A stretch of DNA of 19,211 bases from CAYWMP01 sp964459445 (GTDB lineage: Bacteria > Desulfobacterota > DSM-4660 > Desulfatiglandales > HGW-15), in the NCBI GenBank assembly GCA_964459445.1, contig CAYWMP010000115.1, forward strand, positions 1-19,211, given 5' to 3'. Under the pieces are notes generated by a model that did not search any database, was not told the DNA's origin, and saw only the letters and a program-made list of their open reading frames with translations. The position numbers were made by a program, and so were the translations under genes. Below, one piece after another: positions 6,313-12,636 of the stretch. Within the stretch, counting starts at the first letter, position 1; each line of letters starts with the position of its first letter.

Positions 6313-7293
6313 TCAGTACCTTATCCTCGGATCAAGATACGCGTATAGAATATCCACCACCATGTTCGAAACGAGGACCACCAGCGTGAGGAGCAGGAAA
6401 CAGGCCTGGGCCAGGGGGTAATCATTTCCGGCGACTGCCGAAATAAACTCATTTGCGATGCCCGGCCAACTGAAGACCTTCTCCGTCAAGGCACCGCCGT
6501 TGATGGTAAAGGCAAGATTTAATCCCACGGTCGTGACCACGGGGAGGGCCGCATTGGGCGCAGCGTGATGGTTTCGAATGACCTTCTCGCGCAGGCCTTT
6601 CGCCCGGGCCGTGAGTATATAGTCCTCCTTAAGTGTTTCCAGCATGCCCGTGCGCATGATCAGCAGATACATCCCAACATGATGGAGAAATAGGGTCCCC
6701 AATGGTAAGGCCATATGATAGGCAATATCTACGGACTTGGCCCAGATACCCGAATCCGGATCAAGCCATACTTCTTCAGAGAACATCCCTGTGATTGGAA
6801 ACCATCCCAGTTGATAGGCAAAAAGCCAGATAATGAGCAGCGCCATCCAGGGGAGAAAAATGGTGTGCGTGGCAAGGGCGCCGATCGTCAACGTAGCATC
6901 AATTCTCTTGCCTTTATACCAGGAAGCGATTTTTCCTAAAAACACCCCCGCAAATGCTGCAAGGAGTGTTGCCGTTACAAAAAGCAAGAGGGTATTGGGC
7001 AATCGTTCCGCAATGATTTCAATGACCGGCCGACCGTAGGCGAAGCTAATACCAAAATTTCCCGAGACAAAGTTCTTTAAATAGTAGGCATACTGTACCC
7101 AGACAGGCTGATCCAACCCCAATTGCTCTATCATGAGGTTAATATCTTCCTGACTCATATCCTCCGCATCGATCATCCTGTCGACCGGGTCTCCCGGAGC
7201 AAGCCGAAATATCATGAAGAGAACCGTCAGGATAATAAAGAAAATGAGAAGGATCTGTACGAACCGACGGCCGGTATATTTCCACAATTCCAT
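6313..7293 (-). CDS. dppB: peptide ABC transporter permease, DppB type
   Basis: This 326-residue inner-membrane permease starts with the family N-terminus (ELWKYTGRRFVQILLIFFII) and the motif FRLAPGDPVDRM, where DppB/OppB proteins have LxPGDP. The periplasmic part carries LGLDQPVWVQYAYYLKNFVSGNFGISF. The coupling loop is YILTARAKGLREKVIRNHHAAPNAALPV, followed by GALTEKVFSWPGIANEFISAV and the terminal YAYLDPRIRY. It pairs with the DppC-type permease to form the channel. The ATG at 7293 lacks a strong ribosome site. A 255-base gap separates it from the binding-protein gene upstream, longer than elsewhere in this operon. Confidence 0.94.
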   Translation of the reverse strand: MELWKYTGRRFVQILLIFFIILTVLFMIFRLAPGDPVDRMIDAEDMSQEDINLMIEQLGLDQPVWVQYAYYLKNFVSGNFGISFAYGRPVIEIIAERLPNTLLLFVTATLLAAFAGVFLGKIASWYKGKRIDATLTIGALATHTIFLPWMALLIIWLFAYQLGWFPITGMFSEEVWLDPDSGIWAKSVDIAYHMALPLGTLFLHHVGMYLLIMRTGMLETLKEDYILTARAKGLREKVIRNHHAAPNAALPVVTTVGLNLAFTINGGALTEKVFSWPGIANEFISAVAGNDYPLAQACFLLLTLVVLVSNMVVDILYAYLDPRIRY

Positions 7294-7466
7294 GTTTTGC
7301 TGTCCGCTGACTGTTGATCATTGTCCGTTTTTTCATAGGCCTGGCGCGAACCACGGACATCCACCCAAATCCACCATCTAATTCAGGATATTTTAACGTA
7401 ATCAGTTACTTATTTACTATCCCTGATCACCAACAGGTTATCAGATGTTAGGCGCAACGGAGCGAT

Positions 7467-7504
7467 AAAAGCCTCGCCACTCGCGAGATCCGGCCCTAGC
7501 GAGG
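7467..7504 (-). terminator. weak terminator or processing hairpin between binding-protein and permease genes
   Basis: In the transcript CCTCGC (7499-7504) can pair with GCGAGG (7472-7477) across a 21-base loop, followed after one base by four U (7467-7470). The loop holds a second GCGAG copy able to pair with the same CTCGC, so two folds compete. The position after a binding-protein gene would suit partial termination or RNA processing. It is too weak to call a full terminator. Nothing else is evident in the rest of 7294-7548. Confidence 0.3.
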
Positions 7505-7548
7505 AGATGTTGCCTTGATGGAGGATCAGGGAACCAACAAAAAATGGG

Positions 7549-9285
7549 TTATTTCGGCTTAATCGTACAGAACGACCAGTGGTTCCCTATACCCTCCATC
7601 ATTTGGACCCAACCGCTCAATTTATCTTTTCGGACTGCTTCAACGAGCTTGGGGTTATAAAGGGGGATCCAGGGGACATCCTGCATGATCATCTTTTGCA
7701 TTTCCCAAACCAATTCCTTGCGTTTCTTACCATCCATGGTGCGTGCCGATTCATCGGATATACGATCAAACTCGGCATTATTGTATCCACTCGTGTTTCG
7801 CCCACGAGGCTTATCATATCTCGAATGGAAGAAAAGTCTCAAATAATCCGGATCTATATTAAGCCGGCCGTAGCCCAGGATAAAACTATCGAAATCACGC
7901 CGCTTCTTAACCTGATCGATCAAGGCCTTCAGGCTCATGGGTCTGGCCGCAGTTGGAATGCCCACATCCTTTAACCATTCTTGTATGATCATACCCGCCA
8001 TCGCACGCGCCGGATCATAATCGGCTTGGGGAGTCAAAATGGTGAAATCCTTCACCGGTCGTCCTTCAGGCGACCGTAGCCCCTCCCCTTTAACCAGTTT
8101 TCCATCGCTACTCAAAGGAGGGACCTTCCAAGTGTAGCCTGCTTCCTTGAGCATCCCATAGGCCTTGATGATTCGATCTTCTTTGCTCAACCCTTCTCCA
8201 TAGGTCGGAACCTCCGGACTGTACCAAACCTCATTACCCGGCGGCACGATAGAATTCATCTTCTCACCATTGCCTTGAAGAATTCTTGAAATAATGAACT
8301 CCTTGTCAATGAGCGTGGCCACGGCCCGGCGAAAAGTCGGATCGCTAAAGGGAGGTTTCCGGCTGTTGAATCCCATATAATAGAGGGCACTCCTCTCATT
8401 TTTAAACAACTGGATATTTTCATCCTTCTCAAGATCTTCCATATACCCCGCTTGAATACCCCACCAAAACATATCGATATCACCCTTTTTCAAGGCGAGA
8501 ACGGCTGCATCAGAGGTCCCGTAGAACTTAAAAATAATGCCATTGATATGCGGCCCCAGTGTTAACCCGCCTATGTTCTGTCCGGTTCCGAAGAAGTGCT
8601 CGTTCTTCTTCAAAAACAAGTAGGCGCCCTTTTTCCATTCTTTGATGGTGAAAGGACCGCTGCCAACGGGGCTTTCGATCTTGTGATTAAGCAAAGCCTT
8701 GAGGGGCTTCTCGGCCTCTTTGGCTTTTAGTGCAATCTCCTCCCATTTCTTTTTCTGCACCATTGGTGTCAAAAGGGTCCTTGGCACGAAAATGGCTTTT
8801 GGCTCTTTGAGATAAAACACTACCGTATGCTTGTCAGGGGTTTCAATCCTATTGATGAACTTCCAATAGGCATTCCACCGTGTCATTTTGAAATCTTTAA
8901 TGAGCTTACCCGTAAAAGCCACATCATCTGATGTGAAATCCGTGCCGTCGGACCACTTGGCTTCCCTGAGTTTGACGGTGTATGAGAGAGATTTTTCATC
9001 AAAGACCGGTAGTTCTGCCGCGAGCCATGGAACGAAATCGAGAGTCTCGGGATGATAGATATATAGGGTATTAAATACCTGCGATAGGACCCTTCTAGTC
9101 CATCTATCGGTACCCAGCCAGACGTTCAGGGTCTTGGGTTCTTTAAGGAGGCCCACCTTGAGTAAGCTCGCAGCCTTCGCCTGATTGGCGGGAAGGGCTA
9201 CGATACAAAGGCCTATGGCCATGATGAGAAGTATGGGTATCACTGGTCTTAAAAACCTACTCTGAAGCTGGGATTTTGAAATCAT
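7549..9285 (-). CDS. ABC transporter substrate-binding protein, SBP_bac_5 (DppA/OppA) family
   Basis: This is the extracytoplasmic receptor of the importer encoded downstream, 578 residues. A signal peptide is clear: basic start, hydrophobic stretch (IPILLIMAIGLCIVALP) and likely cleavage after AKA at residue 38. There is no lipobox cysteine, so it should be a soluble periplasmic protein. Family landmarks are LNVWLGTDRWTRRVLSQVFNTLY, the SBP_bac_5 region YTVKLREAKWSDGTDFTSDDVAFTGKL, SPVGSGPFTIKEW, and RRAVATLIDKEFI. Members bind oligopeptides, dipeptides, nickel chelates, opine metallophores or sugars, and the ligand cannot be read from sequence. The ATG at 9285 has AGGAG 6 bases upstream, the best ribosome site in the operon, consistent with high expression. 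It follows the GshB-like gene by 104 bases. Confidence 0.95.
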   Translation of the reverse strand: MISKSQLQSRFLRPVIPILLIMAIGLCIVALPANQAKAASLLKVGLLKEPKTLNVWLGTDRWTRRVLSQVFNTLYIYHPETLDFVPWLAAELPVFDEKSLSYTVKLREAKWSDGTDFTSDDVAFTGKLIKDFKMTRWNAYWKFINRIETPDKHTVVFYLKEPKAIFVPRTLLTPMVQKKKWEEIALKAKEAEKPLKALLNHKIESPVGSGPFTIKEWKKGAYLFLKKNEHFFGTGQNIGGLTLGPHINGIIFKFYGTSDAAVLALKKGDIDMFWWGIQAGYMEDLEKDENIQLFKNERSALYYMGFNSRKPPFSDPTFRRAVATLIDKEFIISRILQGNGEKMNSIVPPGNEVWYSPEVPTYGEGLSKEDRIIKAYGMLKEAGYTWKVPPLSSDGKLVKGEGLRSPEGRPVKDFTILTPQADYDPARAMAGMIIQEWLKDVGIPTAARPMSLKALIDQVKKRRDFDSFILGYGRLNIDPDYLRLFFHSRYDKPRGRNTSGYNNAEFDRISDESARTMDGKKRKELVWEMQKMIMQDVPWIPLYNPKLVEAVRKDKLSGWVQMMEGIGNHWSFCTIKPK

Positions 9286-9389
9286 TGTCTTCTCCTTTCA
9301 ATAGGAATGGTCACTTCTATTTTTGCAGCGGTGAACCTGAGTCAGAAGGACGGCACCTCGCCGGGCGTTTCTGCCCCCGGGCCACAAGC

Positions 9390-10385
9390 TCATGTCCGAT
9401 CCACCCTCTCCATTACTTTTTGCTCTACAAAATCAATGATTTTGGCTTCAAGCCGCACCTTATTTAGCCGATTTATTCGAGGAATGCCTCCCGGGCTTAC
9501 GCAATTAATTTCCACCAAACGGTCGCCGATGACATCGATGCCCACAAAATAGAGTCCGTCCTGGATCAGCAGGTTCTTAATAGTAGCACATATTTGCCTT
9601 TCCTTGGGCGTAATCTCATGTTTATGGGCTATTGCGCCGGCATGGATATTGGTCCTGAAATCCCCGTCGACCGGCTTTCTCCTCATGGCACCCAGAATTT
9701 CACCATCTAGGAGAAGTATCCTTACATCCCCGACCTGCTGGACCTCATGAAGATACTCTTGAACCATGATCGGCTCACGCTCCGGATAGGCCTTGTAGGC
9801 CCGCACATAATAATTGATCAATGAATGAAGATTTTCTCGATCCTTAACACTCACCTTGATAACTCCCTCGCCGCCATATCGTTGTAAGGGTTTGACAACC
9901 ATGGCACCCCCGAAATCATCGATAATCTTTCGAAGCCTGGCGGGATCCCTTGATACGTGGGTTTCCGGAATGATGCCCGGGAAATTGAGGGTGTAGAGTT
10001 TGCTGTTCCCGACGATTTGACCCGTGGTGCTGTTTATCATGAAAACCTGATCATCCAGCGGAGACAAAAATTCCAGAGCTTGGTATATCAGCGGCGGGTT
10101 TTTTCTCAAAAATAGGACATCAAGATCTGTCAGGGTCTCGAATATAAGGTCATCCTGTTTGAGACATCTGATTAAAGCGCGCCAGTACTTCCTCATCGAT
10201 AAATCCGCCGGCACCGTGATATGGCGCATTCTGGCCACTACTTCTTTATTTCGAATATAGATGTCATGGGGCTCCAGGAAATAGACCGTGTGACCCCGCT
10301 GATTACACTCATACATGAGGTGGCTGGTTGTTTCGTTCACTGGATTGATGGTGTCCAATCTATCCATCAGAAAAGCGATTTGCAT
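9390..10385 (-). CDS. GshB-like ATP-grasp ligase
   Basis: This 331-residue ATP-grasp enzyme is clearly related to prokaryotic glutathione synthetase. The N-terminal domain begins IAFLMDRLDTINPVNETT, aligned with the GshB start (xxIVMDPIxxIN). LDVLFLRKNPP (88-98) matches the GshB substrate-domain motif LRKDPP. ATP-grasp motifs follow: Lys165 in VVKPLQRYGGEGV, a hinge segment (MVQEYL), GDVRILLLDGE, and metal ligands in FVGIDVIGDRLVEINCVSP (D284, E292, N294). Such enzymes join a carboxylate, activated as acyl phosphate, to an amine. No GshA homologue is in the window, so glutathione synthesis is not implied. Its neighbours (a RimK-like ligase, a PP-loop ATPase and a GNAT fusion) suggest a specialised peptide-like product. 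AAGGAA precedes the ATG by 8 bases. It begins 190 bases after the PP-loop gene. Confidence 0.88.
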   Translation of the reverse strand: MQIAFLMDRLDTINPVNETTSHLMYECNQRGHTVYFLEPHDIYIRNKEVVARMRHITVPADLSMRKYWRALIRCLKQDDLIFETLTDLDVLFLRKNPPLIYQALEFLSPLDDQVFMINSTTGQIVGNSKLYTLNFPGIIPETHVSRDPARLRKIIDDFGGAMVVKPLQRYGGEGVIKVSVKDRENLHSLINYYVRAYKAYPEREPIMVQEYLHEVQQVGDVRILLLDGEILGAMRRKPVDGDFRTNIHAGAIAHKHEITPKERQICATIKNLLIQDGLYFVGIDVIGDRLVEINCVSPGGIPRINRLNKVRLEAKIIDFVEQKVMERVDRT

Positions 10386-10575
10386 TCAATTATTTCCTTA
10401 GCTGGGGACGGTTTATTCGATAGCCTGCCTATTCAATGCCGATTCAGAAAAGTTGAATCTATTTGAAACAATCGAATTCTCATAGCATGATTAAGTAAGC
10501 AAGGCAATGTGCAAGTATTCTCAGGTGCGCGACTCACGAGCCGCTTCAGTCCGTTCTATGCGCGCCACTTTATCA

Positions 10576-11700
10576 TTATTGGACAAGCATCTTCTCAATC
10601 GTTGTCACCAAATCATCTCGACCCTGCCTTCGAAGAAGGGGTAACATCTCTTCATAGAATGGCTCTCGATGCCTGATCCTTATATTAAAAGCGGATAACT
10701 GTTCGGGAGTGACGTCATTTTCCTCAAAGGCGCGCGTCTTGTGTAACGCATCGATGGCCACCAGTTCCGTCATCGTTCTCACGCATTTCTCACACTTTCC
10801 GCAGTTTAGCCTATCTGTTACATTCGCCAAACATACCCTGAAGTTTTGAAATGCAACATCCCAATCAGCCACTATCCGGATCTTATCAAACCGGGTTAAT
10901 GGAAGATCTCTATGGATGATTCGCAGTTCATAACTGGAGTAGTTTGGATCGAGCATGGGGTGGGAGCCACAGGGGCCAAGATTAGGCAAATCATAGGAGG
11001 ATGCGACATAGACAAGATTGAGCCTTGAATCAAAGGCGTGCGCCACAGCGGCAAGATGGGCTCCAAAGAATTTTTCCAACCAGAGTTCCCTCTCATCGCA
11101 CAGATGCCTAATATTCGTGTAAACAGGAATCAATTCCACATTCGCGTCTTCTGCAACATCAGATAGCGCTGCTTTAGCACGATCGAAAACGTGATATTTC
11201 ATCCCCCTTTCAACCACGCCTCCAATATCAAAACCATGCACCAGCAAACAATCCTTGACGGATCCCGGATGGCTATCAGGATAATTCAGTTTGTTTAACC
11301 GCAATGCTGCCAAGGAATCCATGCCCCCTGAAAGGAACAACCCTGCACGACTTTTCGTCTTCTTCTGGTGCGCGGAAGAACGGGACTTTGCCTCCAAAAC
11401 CAGGGGTTTGTATTCCCCGTCCGACCATCCTTCGATAACAGCCATTGTCGTTTTCAAACCTTCCTGGAGGAGCGGACATATCTCTGCTTCAATCAAAATC
11501 CTCTTCTCTTTGAAATGCATGGCCGGCACATAGCAACCCACCAAAAAGGCATTGGGATTGAGTGAGATATCATTTTCATATTTACTTTCTGTTTCAATGA
11601 ACACTTCTTGTTCAGGCTGATCGCAATCCTCCCAGCTTACTGTTGAGACCAAACGCACCAGCTTTTCGTCAGTAACTATTTTTGGTTCTGATATTCGCAT
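10576..11700 (-). CDS. PP-loop (adenine nucleotide alpha hydrolase) superfamily protein with Cys cluster
   Basis: This 374-residue protein contains the PP-loop SGGMDS (124-129, in AGLFLSGGMDSLAAL), the pyrophosphate-binding signature of N-type ATP pyrophosphatases such as asparagine synthetase, QueC and tRNA thiolases. These adenylate a carboxylate, amide or carbonyl group before attack by a nucleophile. Further features are LLVHGFDIGG after the PP-loop, GAHLAAVAHAF, ASSYDLPNLGPCGSHPMLDPNYSS and a C-terminal cluster C290, C300-x2-C303-x2-C306 (NCGKCEKCVRTM) resembling the zinc site of QueC. The first 110 residues form an extra N-terminal domain I cannot name. It belongs to a PP-loop group of unknown role; QueC function is unlikely given the long N-terminus and context. 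The gene starts 6 bases after the RimK-like stop, so the two are cotranscribed and probably act in one pathway. Confidence 0.85.
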   Translation of the reverse strand: MRISEPKIVTDEKLVRLVSTVSWEDCDQPEQEVFIETESKYENDISLNPNAFLVGCYVPAMHFKEKRILIEAEICPLLQEGLKTTMAVIEGWSDGEYKPLVLEAKSRSSAHQKKTKSRAGLFLSGGMDSLAALRLNKLNYPDSHPGSVKDCLLVHGFDIGGVVERGMKYHVFDRAKAALSDVAEDANVELIPVYTNIRHLCDERELWLEKFFGAHLAAVAHAFDSRLNLVYVASSYDLPNLGPCGSHPMLDPNYSSYELRIIHRDLPLTRFDKIRIVADWDVAFQNFRVCLANVTDRLNCGKCEKCVRTMTELVAIDALHKTRAFEENDVTPEQLSAFNIRIRHREPFYEEMLPLLRRQGRDDLVTTIEKMLVQ

Positions 11701-11706
11701 CTCATC

Positions 11707-12618
11707 CTACCTCTGCTCGTCTTTTGGACTGGCATTTTCCTTCCCGTAAACGGTGGCCAAATACCTTACGATTAGACCCGCAATGTCCAATCCGGTGGCA
11801 TCCTCTAATCCCTTGAATCCAGGTGAGTAATTAACCTCGATCACATTGACCTTACCCTTTTGATCTACAATCAGATCAACGCCAGCGATTTCAAGGCCAA
11901 GGGCTTTCGACGCCTCAATGGCCAATTTTTCAATTGAAGAAGAAAGTCTCACTGACTCGCTTGTTTCGCTTAAGTGGAAGTTTGCCCGGAAATCTCCCTC
12001 CTTCGGCCTGAGTTCCATCGCCCCTATCACCCTTTCTCCCAAAACAAACACCCTGATATCCCTGCGCCCGACGGGAGGAATAAAACGCTGCACCAGAAGC
12101 CCCCTGCTCTCCGCAAGATGTTCACTAACAACAGAGCGAGCTTCACCAAGATTTTCAACCAGCATGACACCTTTACCTTGACGGCCGCTGACCTGTTTCG
12201 CTACCACCGGGTATCCCCCCATGCGATCGACAGCCTCTTCAAAGCCTTCACCGGTACTCACGAACTCCGTGTCCGGTACGACGAGTCCTGCAGAGGAAAG
12301 GGCCTGCAAACTGAGCGACTGGTTTTTGGCCAGGAATATGGACTCCATTCCGTTCACAATAGGCAGACCCATAAGGGCAAATTGGCGAATCAGTGGGAGA
12401 CGTGAGTCCCCAATTGTTGCACCCTGCCGAGGAAGCACGACATCCAAGGTCTCAAGGTTCGGCGTGCCCGCCAGTCCCAACTTACCGTTTTCATAGGTGG
12501 GCCATACTCTGGAAGGATGAACAAGGGTCATCTGGTGCCCTTGTTCCGAACAGGCTTCGGCCAACCTTTTGTTTGGGTGGTATTTTGAATTTCTTACTGT
12601 AATAACGCCGATGTGCAT
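11707..12618 (-). CDS. RimK-like ATP-grasp ligase
   Basis: This 303-residue ATP-grasp protein is related to RimK and LysX/ArgX, which add amino acids to carboxylates through an acyl phosphate. Visible motifs are LPRQGATIGDSRLPLIRQFALMG and NGMESIFLAKNQ in the N-terminal and linker region, Lys141 in VVAKQVSGRQGKGV, the hinge LVQRFI, RRDIRVFVLGERVIGAMELR, and metal ligands in IAGVDLIVDQKGKVNVIEVN (D248, E261, N263). It ends near PGFKGLEDATGLDIAGLIV, typical of RimK. ATG 12618 is preferred to ATG 12624, because GAGGGG abuts the latter but lies 6 bases from the former, giving MHIGVITVRN. It lies 18 bases after the GNAT-fusion gene and 6 bases before the PP-loop gene. The substrate is unknown; ribosomal S6 modification is unlikely in this context. 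Confidence 0.9.
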   Translation of the reverse strand: MHIGVITVRNSKYHPNKRLAEACSEQGHQMTLVHPSRVWPTYENGKLGLAGTPNLETLDVVLPRQGATIGDSRLPLIRQFALMGLPIVNGMESIFLAKNQSLSLQALSSAGLVVPDTEFVSTGEGFEEAVDRMGGYPVVAKQVSGRQGKGVMLVENLGEARSVVSEHLAESRGLLVQRFIPPVGRRDIRVFVLGERVIGAMELRPKEGDFRANFHLSETSESVRLSSSIEKLAIEASKALGLEIAGVDLIVDQKGKVNVIEVNYSPGFKGLEDATGLDIAGLIVRYLATVYGKENASPKDEQR

Positions 12619-12636
12619 ACTCATCCCCTCTGACCT

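Noticed and set aside
7421..7531. Inverted repeat CCCTGATC / GATCAGGG between receptor and permease genes
   Set aside because: The arms are only 8 bases, about 95 bases apart, with no supporting structure.
9361..9385. GC-rich hairpin (GGGC / GCCC) after the GshB-like gene as a terminator
   Set aside because: The stem is short and bulged and has no U-run, so it is not convincing as a terminator.
9390..10385. Assigning the gene as glutathione synthetase gshB
   Set aside because: The family match is good, but no gshA is nearby and the neighbours are other ligases, so the substrate is open and the symbol would mislead.
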